64,000 nucleotides of DNA, from the NCBI GenBank assembly GCA_012656075.1, contig JAAKBF010000151.1, forward strand, positions 1,054,001 through 1,118,000, read 5' to 3'. Position 1 is the stretch's first letter, and every line of letters starts with the position of its first letter. The stretch comes from Phytophthora hibernalis (taxonomy: Eukaryota > Oomycota > Peronosporomycetes > Peronosporales > Peronosporaceae). The notes below the pieces were generated by a model. It was not told the DNA's origin and did not search any database. It was given only the letters and a program-made list of their open reading frames with translations. Positions 23,014-34,730 of this stretch are shown piece by piece. Made by a program: the position numbers and the translations under genes.

Positions 23014-25262
23014 AAGGATGGCATAAAAATATTCGAAGGATTTTTATCGATATAAAATATAAATAAATACATAAAAGTGGGTTTCATTTTTGTTTTTGAA
23101 GCGTAAACAATTTTTCGATCAAACCCCTTCAAATCTGATACAATTCTTTTCACCCCCTAATTTCAACGAGTGAGTAGTGAGCAAATGCCACGATCACTGA
23201 AATCGTACCTAGCGCTGATAAAAATATCAAAATATTTAAGGCTTGTTCTACTGATACAAACTGGTAACAAAGTCGTGCTAAAATGTACAATAGAGGTACA
23301 AACGCTTTTGTTTTTGTACAAACTGGTACTAAAACATCACAAAACATGTTGTACCTGAACAAACAGGGACGGTAAAATAAATTAATTACCAAATCGAATT
23401 TCAAAATGTCTCCATCGTAAGATGAATGTAGAGAGCGTAAGTTCAATCGATCCGACGACGGTGAACGAACTGTGACTTGGGTGTATCGTTAGGTAAAGCG
23501 AATGCATGAAAATACTTAGTGGCTTCTTCTATTTGGCTGTTCGTCGAATGCACCTTGATATCATTACTCTGAATCCCATATCGTTTCCAAGGCATGCCTT
23601 GTACAAGTACCTAAATCGTAGATAGCCGAGGACTGAGCGTCGAAGCTCTGGCGTTGGGATACCATTCGAAGAATATCGAACATAACAGGCCACAGTTGTC
23701 GATGTCATCTTGGTAAGACGACAAAACACTTTTGAGCACCAAACGTGTTGTAATGTGACTGAGTGTGTACACGCCGCGCGTAACCTTAATTCGATGGCGT
23801 TTAGAGTGCTCATCATACTTTAAGACGGAGGAGACGCCGGCTTGACAGTTGGTGTTTCGGACGACATGCCAGGTCCGCTCACCTTTACCTCTCTGGTGAG
23901 GCATGAGTACACTCATGTTTACGGTAGTACGAGTCGATATCTGCCGGGATCAGGTCGGCTTCCCCACTTGGCTCTCTTCCGTATAAGATTGTTCCTGGTA
24001 TCCACGGGCGTTGACGAACGCACCCCAAACAACTGACAAGTCGTGCGCTGGTATTCCTTTATGTAGTCGCTAAAGCTTCTTCAGTCGTCGTGCCAAACGA
24101 GATCTACCGAAGGGGCCACGTCACCCGAGGGGTCTTTCGTCGACTGGCCCGTCGCCATTCAGGCTGACACGCAAGGACACATGATATTTAGGCTTACACC
24201 AACGATAGGAATACATGTTGTGGTACGTACGGGGAAGAGGGGGAGTGGGAGGAGGGTCTCGTCGGCGGAGAGGGAGAAGCCAGAATGAAACGCGTGGCCG
24301 ACGAGCGCCATGATTTTTATATTTTTGGTTGGGCCACACTTTTACAATTTTCGAGTGGACCACACTGTTCCGAATGAAAATTACCAGCGTAAGATATATC
24401 TGGTTGTCCCTTTTACTTTGTACCTGTATCATTTCCATATTTTAATGATATTTTTATCGGCTGTAAAAATATTAAAATATTTTTGTGACATCCCTGCTGC
24501 AATGTTCACACCCGCTGTCATCCCGCGGCTTGCCACACACAATGATCAGTGGCAATGGAATACAAGCGTTGCATCCTTCGCTGTAAATTTAGTTGGGGCG
24601 AAGTCCACTTTGGGGTGGTGCACACATGTCTTCTACATGCATTTAGCTAATTCCTTTTTACGCTCTTATTAAGTTTTTACCAAGCAGATACATTTTTTGC
24701 TAATGGGTTAGGGTGAGAATAAAAACTCACCGTCGACAATTAACGTGCATTCGATTTTATCTCGTCCTGAGCACAGGGGCCAAAAGTGCAAACTTTACCT
24801 GTATTTAGCAACATTCAGCTCGCTAATACGATGAGGAAAAGCTGCCCTCAATTAGTGGATGAAGGGACGTTTTTATATTTAGATACCATTAAAGTAAATG
24901 GCAATATTTATTAAATCAGGAAAGCTAAGAGAGCTAAAAATGCGACTTTTGCGGGGGGCTGCTTGTTTTCTACCTCGTTACTTCCTTATAAGCCCTTAAT
25001 TCAACGTAACATCCTGTTGAATTTATACCCCCGTTACAAGCCATCGCGTAAAAGATCCTGTAAAAACCCAACCGACACTTCAGGGCTCGCACACGAGGGG
25101 TGCCCACCGACACGACGCTCTTCAATCGCTACTTGCGGCAACAGGCAGACCGCGACATGACAGTGCAACACTTCGCAAATGTACCGGTCATTACAACCAC
25201 TGCGTCGGCGGCTGACGCGCTCGAGTGCGAGATAAGCGCGGGAGGCACCATCCCTGTGTCCA
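23014..25262. other. Gene-free AT-rich spacer
   Basis: No protein domain, RNA gene or clear element end was found. Short AT-rich motifs (GATAAAAATAT) recur at about 23,218 and, inverted, at about 24,447, possibly the worn ends of an old element. Confidence 0.35.
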
Positions 25263-25499
25263 GTGCGCTGTAGATTGTACGACGCGCCACAAATCTCTTG
25301 TCGCTGGAGCATTTCTATCCGTGCGCCGTACACGCTCCTGGGCGACCTGCACGGTCAGTCCCAGGACGTACCCGAGCCCTTCCGACTGCACGGCTCTCCA
25401 GCTGCCGACAATCCCTTCCTCTTCCTCGGTTGCAATGGGGGCCGCCATATTTCTTCGTGTGAGATTATCCTGACACTACCGGAGACGACCCTCACATAA
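25263..25499 (+). pseudogene. PP2B/PPP-type phosphatase fragment, N-terminal catalytic part
   Basis: The frame contains YTLLGDLHGQSQDVPEPF and, 15 residues later, LFLGCNGGRHISSCEI. These align with the PPP-family metal-binding motifs GDxHGQ and LFLGDYVDRGYxSxE. The second motif has lost its Asp (DYVDRG became CNGGRH), so it cannot be active. The following GNHE motif is absent. The C-terminal part of the same fold lies at 28.8-29.1 kb, beyond a Merlin transposase. Confidence 0.6.
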
Positions 25500-25782
25500 A
25501 ATAGAAATTTTAGCGACCGTCTGGCAATTTTCCAAATCCCTTCGCGCCAAAAGTAGAGAGAGTCCCACTTTCGCGCGTCCTGCGGGTTTCTGGGGTTCAC
25601 ATCTAGTCGGAGCTCTTACTTTTCAGAGTCACTTTCGAAAAGAGCCCCACAAGCGCACCCCCAACCCTCAACGTCATAACCACTGCTGCCCCCACCACTG
25701 CCGTTCCCACCACCGACACGGCGCACCCTGACCCGTCGCCCTACGTGTACCACCTGAGTCGCTTGCCTTTACATTCGACGGC

Positions 25783-26745
25783 GTGATGAGGGCCACAGCT
25801 GATGAGAAGAGCTGCGTGGTGTTCTGTCAGGTGAGAGGGCTGCTGGCACGGCGCATGTTGTGCTCCAAGTGCGAGGACGACATGCGCCTGTGCCGCTCAG
25901 TCAAGCAGCCGTGGATGAACGCGCCAAAAGCTGGCGCTGGCGATGCTCGAGAAAGGATGTCGCAAGGAGCGAAGCTTGCGGGCCGGCTCCTTCTTTGCGA
26001 AGGCAAAGTTGACGCTGTGTCAGTGCGTGTGGCTTATGTACTTCCGGGCTTCCAGCTTACCTGCAAGCATTGCGATGACATGGGGCGGCGTCAGTGACAA
26101 GGTCGTCACAGACTGGTACTCTTTTGCCGATATGTGTGCTGCAAGGAGATGCTTGCATGTCCGATGCCGGTGAGATTCAACGAATTGTCAAGTTTTCTCA
26201 TACGCTTTTTGTCAATGTGTACAGGTAGGCGGGCCTGGTCATTTCTTCGATATTGACGAACTAGTGTAAAGAAGAAATACAAGCACAACCGGGGCGCAGC
26301 ACCCAGACTTTAGCTGGCTGCTCGGCGGAGTCGACTGTACGTCCGGTCGCTGGTTCGGCGTTCTGACGTACGAGGATCGCACGAAGAAGACACTGAGTCC
26401 GCTCATCCGAAAACACATCAAAGCTCACACAACGATCATGTCGAACCAATTCGCTAGCTACGTGTCACCCTCCAGAACAACATATGGTTAAAGAACATGT
26501 ACAACACACACGAGTGGGTGAACCACTCCAAGAACTTTGTCGACCCTACGACTGGCGCATGTACTAATCGCACAGAGGACACTTGGGAGGTGCGCATCAA
26601 GCACGCATTGAAGAAGATGCGAGGTATCGACAAACATCTCCTTCCGTCATACCTTGACGCGTATCTCTGCCGGGCGTGGTATTTCGACAGCACTGTCGGA
26701 CCAGTGTTGTTCGACTTGGTAAAAACGTTTTACATTTATAAGTAA
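25783..26745 (+). mobile_element. Merlin (IS1595/ISXO2-like) transposase, degenerate
   Basis: Plus-strand frames show, in order, a Cys-containing N-terminal region (RMLCSKCEDDMRL), the block RCSRKGCRKERSLRAGSFF, the first catalytic segment (HFFDIDELV, about 26,240), the core (GGVDCTSGRWFGVLTYEDRT), and the C-terminal block (THEWVNHSKNFVDPTTGA, then TNRTEDTW, 26.5-26.6 kb). This is the ISXO2-like DDE family found in Merlin elements. The second catalytic position reads IMSNQFASY, where the family has Asp, so it is Asn here. Stops and frame changes at about 26.1, 26.27 and 26.49 kb show it is dead. Terminal repeats were not found. Confidence 0.75.
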
Positions 26746-28825
26746 AAGGAGTTATTAACGTTTTTTTACAATACTTATTACTTTTTACGTAAACATGAAA
26801 AACGTTTGACGTGGTTGAAGTTCAGCTCTTAGATATTCCCCTGCATCGATCCACTTTGTTTTCTCCAAGCAATACCTCCATTCTCCCTCTTTCTAAGATT
26901 GATCTAGGTGTTTGCTGTTCGGTCGGGTGCGAAGTCAGGAAGGTTACCAAGCTCTCTCCGTGAGCTCTTCACAAGAACTGGCGAGAAGAGGAATTCTTTT
27001 ACTGTATTGGACCGTTTGCAATCGCTGCCAAGGCTGTTGTTTTGGTTAAATGAGAAGTGCGAGGGGTCACTTCCTCGTCGGCAAGTTTTAGGATATGATA
27101 TTCTTGATGGATATGCTGGTGAGAAGCGCAAGAACATGACAGCAATACAGCTGGACGGGTTAGTTTTCTTTTGGATGTGTGGCCCGACTTCATCTTCCTC
27201 TACATTATGTTTTTCGGCAACCACTCTATCATTGTGCGGTCCACGCTATTCGGCAAGACGGCCGACCAGGGCGCCGACATCGCGTCCGTCAACGGCGTCT
27301 TTAACTACGTGGGGGTGTCTGATCTTCCCTTTCAGCTCGGATGCGATCATGCGCAAACACGCCTTCGGCCACAAGTACCAGTCTGCCGAGTCCGAGAATG
27401 ACATCGATTTCATCATCAGTACGAGCTCACAGGAGCGCAACTGTCGCTGATCGACACCATCGTCGTCTCGTACACATACATCGCGTGCAACTGGGAAAGA
27501 ACCTCCAGCACCATCACACTCGCCACACTCATGCGTCTCAAATTAAAGTGCAGTGTGGTGATGCGCGTTTTCAAGAATGGGATGAGATTATCTGAGACAA
27601 GAGGTCACAGTTCCGGGAATATGACTGAGCGATGAATCTGGACCTGGTGACATGAAAAACGGATGGCGTGCGCTAAGCGGTACGAGGAGGGTGACACACC
27701 TGGCGTACTTTAACCTGGGCTCCGGACTGATGGCGGGAGACATCGGTTTGTGTCTCCAAGATTAGATCGCGACATGTTTGGGGTTTGGACATTACGATGT
27801 CATTTATGGAGCCTGAATCAGGGAGATTAAGCAGAGGGATATGACGCACCAGCAGAGGAGTGAGACGCATGTCCGGATCAAGGGACGAGAACCGAGATAC
27901 GGGAAAAAATCTAGTTGGGATCCGGATCCAAGTTCGACAGATCTGGATCTCGGATCTCAGATCCCATATCATGGGTATAACACGATCAGATGATTACACC
28001 AGATGTATCAGGAGATCGACCACGCGCGACGATTACAAAGATCGTGAGATGATAAAAGAGGCATAGATCCGGTGATGTATACATATGGTACGGTAGAGGA
28101 TGAGATAGGACTTAACCGAAAAATCAGAACAGAATTTGCCATAAAGTGCACAAGTGCTTCGCTTCCATCTTCTAACGGGAATTACATTGGCCCTACAATG
28201 TGTCGGCAAGTTTAAAATGATTGTTTGTGTAAGTCTGGATAATACACTGGCCAGATTTGCCTTACTCTTGTGATCCAATTTCAAGTGTTGATATCGGATC
28301 CGACGGAGTTATTCTTGACCCGAGGATCCTCAGTCGCTCAACCCGAGAATCCCCGCTATAGGAAGCGGCAAGTATCGCAAAGGAAGGGACCAACCACACC
28401 CCATAGGCAACCAACCGGTCTCGGATCAAGTCCCGGCCGCCAGATCCAAGCTGGACTTTATCGCATTGGGATCTGGGTCCCTAACCTGCAGCAGAGCGAA
28501 GACTTCCGCGCTGCTCCATCTCCGCGTCCCGCGAGGATGTTCACGAGTATCGTCGCTACATCTCATCTGAGCGGTAAGAGAGCAGACCCAGCCCACCAAA
28601 GGGTACACAAGGTGAGAAGTTCAGCAAACCGCGGATTGGGGTACCCCTCCGTTAGTTGGTGTTCGGGCTCTGTTGGGAAGTTGGATCCTGTCTTAACCAG
28701 ATTTTTGACGGATCCCGCTATACCACAGCAGCAGCACTACGAGCGTCGCCAGGTTTCTTCTGTCTTGTTGTTCTTAAGCTTGAAAATCATGTTTATCATC
28801 GTGGAGCCGAAGGACGTGTAGTGCA
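26746..28825. other. Stretch without a recognisable gene
   Basis: Several open plus-strand pieces (26.9-27.2 and 27.17-27.6 kb) have coding-like composition but match nothing I recognise. BamHI-like GGATCC/GATCTGGATC reiterations at 27.9-28.0 kb look like simple-sequence decay. It separates the two phosphatase pieces. Confidence 0.3.
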
Positions 28826-29050
28826 GCGGCGGGTACTCGTCCCACATCGCCGTTGGCCGTGCGTCTTGAAGCCGTGCATGACACGTTCCTGGTCGTGTAC
28901 GGCGGGTTGTCGCCTAACATTACGTACGTGGAGGATTATTAATGGTGTTGCCAATTGGTTCATGGAGCTCGAGCCCAGCGAATTGCTGTGTGATTTGTTG
29001 TTATCTGATCCAGCTAATGGCGATGTACTGGAGCAGGAGTGGATGTCCAA
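28826..29050 (+). pseudogene. PP2B/PPP-type phosphatase fragment, central to C-terminal part
   Basis: Broken plus-strand frames read LPLAVRLEAVHDTFLVVYGG, LSPNITYVED and, after a frameshift, NGVANWFMELEPSELLCDLL and LSDPANGDV. These match the calcineurin region with LCVHGGLSP, the DI(R/N) helix, and CD(L/I)LWSDP. The metal-binding His of VHGG is Tyr (VYGG). The residues between the two fragments (GNHECR region) are missing. It is therefore a remnant of one phosphatase gene divided from its front half. Confidence 0.6.
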
Positions 29051-30311
29051 CGACGCGCACGATCAGTTTTTTCATAACATTTCACCTTTTGACGTATTTT
29101 TACATTTATATTGGTTGTATAATCTTATTTTGTACGTAGAGCAGGTTCATGACCTGGTCCTTGCAATGGTAGCCCACGAGGGAGCGAAAGTTCTCCTGAA
29201 TGTAGTTCTCCAGCGTTTTAGGCCTATAATTTAGTGAGTCACGGTCACGAGTCGTACTACTAATGATTCAAGTGGCGGTATAACGGTGTCATCTAGTTAA
29301 GCATCACTTCCACGTCTTTGGCGGCCTTTCTCGTGAATGCCTAGCTACGTACGAAGATTTTGTCCAGAATCGGCAACGCAAGATCATAAAAACAGCGCGG
29401 AGTTCAATTATATCGACTACGTGCAAAGAGTTCTCGCTGGAGCGGGCTACGATGCATCATTGCATTTGCCACTTTGTGCCGAGCCCAAACAACCCGATGG
29501 ATGAACACATTATTGCAGAGACAACTCCTTTCACAGCATAAAAGTATTGTAAATGACTGTTTTATCGAGAATATATCAAGTTTTCACGTGTTTTTACAAT
29601 ACATTTATTTTTGTCGTTTAATATTATTTATCTTTTTAGGATTACATTTACTGATATCACCTGCAAAGTGGCGGAGTTCCTCAACGTGCGGTAAACCAAA
29701 AGCTTGCTGAGCAAGGTGAACGAGTGCATGGACATGGTTCGCATTGGCACGGTGCGCTACTATGTTGTGCTAGAGAACTATGATGTACAATAGCGAGTAG
29801 ACAGGTGATTCAATCGAAATCTATGTAGGTCCATGTAGAAGTGCTCAACGGTACCCATTTTCTTGTCGTGGAGCAGCGCGTCGAGCTACTGGACGGCTTG
29901 TGGGTCTGGTTGCTGATAGTTGGCCTGCGCTCGGCGAAAGCTCCCTGAGCCGAGACTCCGTCGGGTTATACATATATATTTTCCTTCAGCAGCGTTTCAA
30001 CTCGGACAATTCGGCCTCTTGAGTAAGTGCTTAGATTCGTGTTTCCTGCTTTACTAACAGCTTGGGTGAAGTGGTTCATTCCAGCAAAGACCAATTAACT
30101 TGGGCTGTCATTCGGCACCATGATCTACAAGCAACGAACCTTATGCCTTTGAGTATCCAAAATTAATGACATTTCGCCGTTTGCGTACTTTGCTCACGTC
30201 ATCTGCGCCGTTCAGTCCGTCCAATCCGTCCAATCACCCAGTCTTCCAAGCCGCTTAGTTGTTCAACCCGTCGACTCAACACTTTCCAGCTCCATCTGCG
30301 GGGTCGCGATC
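29051..30311. other. Stretch without a recognisable gene
   Basis: AT-rich, intron-like segments alternate with short open pieces, e.g. minus-strand KTLENYIQENFRSLVGYHC at 29.14-29.22 kb, which I cannot assign. It may be the remainder of degraded host sequence. Confidence 0.3.
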
Positions 30312-30668
30312 CTAACGTCGGGTGCTGCCCACCGGGATAGTTGCTTCGAGCGTGGATCTGGGATCCCATCCATGCACCAAAAAGAACGGGGTGTCGCTTC
30401 GGGTCCGATCTTGGGCCGTATTTAGGGCGGCCGTATTAAGGGCGAATGTGAGTCGCTCTGCATACTCATCCCAATCCCGCTGATTGACATCATGTACATA
30501 CATCTTAAGCGCGCGAGTGATCGTCTGGACCATGCGTTCCACCGTGCCGTTTGCCTGTGGTCGGTAAGCCATCGTGGCCCTCTGACGCTGCCCCAAGATC
30601 TTGTTAAACGATCGAAAAATCCGACATGAAACCCGGTTCTCGGTCGTGGCGGATGGCTTCGCTTGCAC
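30312..30668 (-). pseudogene. Ty3/gypsy integrase fragment
   Basis: The minus-strand frame contains ATMAYRPQANGTVERMVQT, the catalytic-Glu region of gypsy integrase, followed by RDWDEYAERLTFALNTA and DTPFFLVHGWDPRSTLEA, typical of oomycete gypsy polyproteins. An overlapping frame upstream gives HDREPGFMSDF, the region after the second Asp. A short internal duplication (AALNTA) is present. No LTRs or other domains remain. Confidence 0.82.
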
Positions 30669-32342
30669 CGAAACGGCGCTGTCGTTTCGGTGCTTAGCAA
30701 GACAGCAGTCTTGCTGAGATCTGCGTGGTGCGTTGCAGATTCGAAAGTGAGATCTTATCGCTGCCGCATGGTTCGCCGCAAATCTCGGAGTGGGCTACAC
30801 TTCGTCGCCCACTTCGTCTCAGTCGCCTTCCAGCCGCCTAATATCGACTTTCATCCGCTCGCATATTGGCTCTTCAAACACGAGCCGTCCAACCAACACC
30901 CATTCTACGACAGTTTTGCTTTGCTGATACCTGATGCTCAGTCGCCAGCGCTGCATCATGGCCTTCCTCCTCATTTCGTACTACCTCACGCAGCCGGCCG
31001 CGATCACGTGCTTTCAATCGTGTCTTGCTGCCCCGGGAATGGGGATGACGACTGTCGGAGCGATTTTTCAGCTTGCTCGGTACGTGCTCAAAGGACCGAC
31101 CCAGCATGCATGTGGTATTCTGGGTTGCGTTAAAAACAGTACATTATTCCCAGCTAAGTCGAAGATGATATATTTATATTCTGTTGTCTGATGACTGCGA
31201 ATTCCTGGTTCCTTGTGTGTGGTCCGAATCGCATTCCAACTTACTGTAGTATTAACTTAAGTATAGTTTCGGAGCTCCGACCCTTAATATATCATTAGGT
31301 AATTGGAATCGAGAATATTTTCAATATACTGACCACTTTGTTAAATTGTAGTACTGTATTAATACATTTGTAGTACCACTTTCAAAGCACTGACCATATA
31401 TACGACGGAATGCTTGGGTCTGAGTTTACAAGACCGCATGAGCAAAAACACGTGAAAAACCTGTTAAACGTTTTATTCCATGCAATTCTAGAAATTTTGA
31501 AAAATAACAATCGCTACTTACATTGAGCCCACGCAGGACACGCCAAGTTGACTACTGAAGCATTAAGTGTTCGTGGTTGCGTGGCAGTGTTATACATGTT
31601 GTCCACCACCTGTGATCCAACGACTTCGACAACCCCAAAATATCGTTGTCCGATGAGTTTTGTAAAATATTGAAGATACTATAATAATTTAATTTTTGAC
31701 AGTCGTTTGCAGATTTTGTAGTGCCGCGTGCGTTGATGCTTGGACAGAAAAATGGGCAGCATATTCGGCGACGACGATGATGCCTGCAACAAGTCGGTCA
31801 CCTGTGGAGCACCGCTGACGACTTCAGCTACAAACAGCATTTCAGTGGCGAACCTCCACGACCAAGCCGACGACGTACATTATAAATGGTACCAGTACAC
31901 GGTGCAGTGGGTGCAGGTCACTGTTTGACAAGCGTCGGACGCCAAACTCACGGAAGGTGACTGCATCCGACTGCTTATTGTACGATGCAACGACAGGGTG
32001 TGCTGAAGGCTTCAGGCTCTCTGTAAGCACGTGGACATTTGCCGTTAGTATCGCGAGATAGGAGATGCAATATTCCAATCGATTGCCGCGCTTGCCCGCG
32101 TTTGGCTCGGCCGCGGCCCGTCGAATGCATTTCAATAGTGTGTCGTGTCCACGGGTCCTTCGTCATGAACTCCCGTCAGACCCGCACGATCAACTTTCGA
32201 GCTGAGATGCAGGTGCTCATGGAGCTCCGTCCGATGGAGATGACGAACGAAAGCTCAGCGATCTTCGAAAATGTGGACCACACGACAGTCGTTTAGCTGG
32301 TCGACAGTTTTGTTTAGCTGGTCGTAACCAGTTGTTCGGCAG
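30669..32342. other. Gene-free spacer
   Basis: No supported gene. It holds a small imperfect palindrome at 30,668-30,694 (ACCGAAACG/CGTTTCGGT arms) and AT-rich sequence from 31.2 to 31.7 kb. Confidence 0.35.
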
Positions 32343-32344
32343 TA

Positions 32345-33837
32345 CTATACCTTTTCCCGGACAAGCTGCATTTTTCCAATCAAAATGGAAATAGTCCAAC
32401 TTAGTCTGTTCATGACCGGTCCATTTATGTCCTCGTTCCGCGATGTGCACATCAGCCCCGGGTATCGTTCCGGTCAAGTTGCACTGTTCTCAAATTTGCT
32501 AGAAGATCGATCGAATCTAAGCCCACCAAACTCGCCTTCATTGTGCAATATGCCATCACAGCCAAACCCTGAGAAAACTGCCAAGCGTTTCGAGAGAGAG
32601 AAGGCTAAGGCCCAAGTTATTCAAGCATACAAGGAAGGATGCAATTAGCGAGGCGTAGCAAGGAGCAACGACGTTTACTACAGCATTGCTCGTCGGGCTG
32701 TGCTTGCTCCTGAGGAGTAGACAAAGGAGCATGGCGGTCTCCGAGCGTCAAACGTAAAGCTGACAGTGGAAGGAATGTGCAAGCTTGAAGAATACATAGA
32801 AGAAGACTGCCGCCGTACTCTAGCTGATCTGCGCGACCTCCTTCGTATCGACCTGGGAATATCTGTGGGCAAGTCTACCACCCACAGAGCGCTACAAGGG
32901 ATGCTGTACTCCGTCAAGCGCGTGCGCATTGAGAAGGCTACTATGAACTCCGCCACCAACAAAGTCAAGCGCAAGGCGTTCGTCGAAAAGCTCAATAAAC
33001 ACATCGACGCAGGTAACATGATAGTATTTCAACACGAAACTAACTTTAATCTTTATCTTTCGCGGACCACTGGTTGGTCTCTCGTAGGTGAGTGCGCTGT
33101 CGTCGCGATGCCACCATCTCAGGGCAAAACATACATGTTCAGGGTGGTTTTTCGGCCGGCACGGGTATTGTGCTGCTCAAGACACACGAGGGGTTCGTCA
33201 AAAGGAAGGAAATGCCCGCTTCCTAGCCGTTCTGTTCACGGCTGCCTTACGCACGAATGAGTTTCAAGAGCTCGAGCCGAACCAGAAGATAGTCATCGTC
33301 ACGGATAACGCCCCAGCCCAAAGCGGTGTCGAGAGTCTTGCCCGCCAATTGCTTGCCGAGGATGGTGTTGTCAATTTGCATCGACTTAAAATCCAACGGC
33401 TCGGGCCTTACAGCCCGATGCTTAACCCGATTGAGGGATGTTTAACTCGCTCAAGGCGCACATGAAGAAGCCCGTCGCGGACCGCAAGGAGGTGATGATG
33501 TTGCGCGGCGACTACGACACATACAAGGAGTATCGGCTCGCCATTATGAAAGAGGATGTTGAGGCCAACAAAAGCGTCACTACACGCCGCCTCGTGTGGA
33601 GGTTCGAGCGTCACTGCCTGCGGCACTGCTTCGCCGCTGAAGGAGACGAGGGTTTGAAGCTGGGGGCTTGAGTCTGAGGGAGAGGCTCGATTTGGAAGTC
33701 GCAAATCGCTCCCATGGGTCAAAATACAAATCATGAAAACGTCGGTTTTGGGCAACGTTCATAAAAATTATGTTTGCCTTTTTGCATTTGTGCATTTTGA
33801 TTGGAAGCAAATACAGTCTGTCCGGGAAATGGTATAG
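32345..33837 (+). mobile_element. Tc1/IS630-type DNA transposon with TIRs and TA duplication
   Basis: About 45-bp degenerate terminal inverted repeats begin CTATACC(T/A)TTTCCCGGACA and are flanked by TA at both ends (32,343-32,344 and 33,838-33,839). The 1.49-kb interior carries one transposase on the plus strand. TIR length, TA duplication and the transposase type agree. Confidence 0.82.
32550..33671 (+). pseudogene. Tc1/IS630-type transposase, inactive
   Basis: It starts at MPSQPNPEKTAKRFE and has an N-terminal helix-turn-helix region (KSTTHRALQGM) and the DDE core. The first catalytic motif reads VFQHETNFNLYL, where Asp is expected at the His. The second is IVTDNAPAQS and the third SPMLNPIEG. 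42 residues separate the second Asp from the Glu (DD42E), more than the usual 34-41. Two in-frame TAG codons near 32,648 and 32,718 and frameshifts near 33,130 and 33,430 make it non-functional. Confidence 0.82.
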
Positions 33838-33839
33838 TA

Positions 33840-34730
33840 CTAGTACTACAGTCACCCAGAATGTATCAAAGGTTCTACTACTACTATCAGTAGTTTACTG
33901 TGTTCTACTAGCGAAATACTGGCAGTAGTTCAGAAGAATAGCCCATACCATAAAATATCCGACCAGATGACCTATCAGACCTGTACCCGTAAAATGGTAC
34001 GTTGTGTTCCTACAAACTAAACAGACTTAGATGGCATTTAACTGTACTACAAGGGATACGTGAATCAGATCGGATGGGATTCGGGATGGTCAACGTGGGC
34101 TTTAGCCTTGTTTATAGGCGCAAGGAAATGGCCTGAAACGGCCTGTACGCTTAGAAATCAGCCTTTTCCTTTTTCATACAAATTTGGCTCGACAGCAAAG
34201 TGCTCACCAGCCGTCCAATTCAACAATGATGGCTGATCCCCGGGTGGAGGGGCAGAGTCGGCCCCTTGTTCTCAATCATATTGGTTAAATTATCTGCCAA
34301 TAGAAGAATGCCACCTCTAGAGTAAATAGACACGCGGTGAGTTAGTGGGTGTCGTGCTGAGCCCTCGCCGACAGAATTTTTCGCTCTCACTATTCTTATT
34401 TCAGCCGAAGTGCGCAAGTCGCCTACCATCTCAGGCCGTACAGGCATCACATCCCGTACTTACCGCTCTGCCTGTACAGGCCTGACAACCACACATGACC
34501 TTTTCGTCGACCGGATCCTGCCCCTACCCACCCACCGACGACGAAGCTCATTGGGAGAGCGAAGGGCTTGCTCTGAGGTTGCTGGTTCGTTTCAAGCCGT
34601 CGCCATGAGTTACTCCGTTAGTTGTATTGGTTGTGGATGACTAATGCTGTGATGATCATGTAATAGACGCTGTGTTTGACACCTTATGTTGTCGCTTGCT
34701 ATTTCTATGCTTCTTGCGTGGGTATATCGT
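33840..34730. other. Gene-free spacer
   Basis: No domain, repeat or RNA gene seen between the Tc1-like element and the Crypton. Confidence 0.35.
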
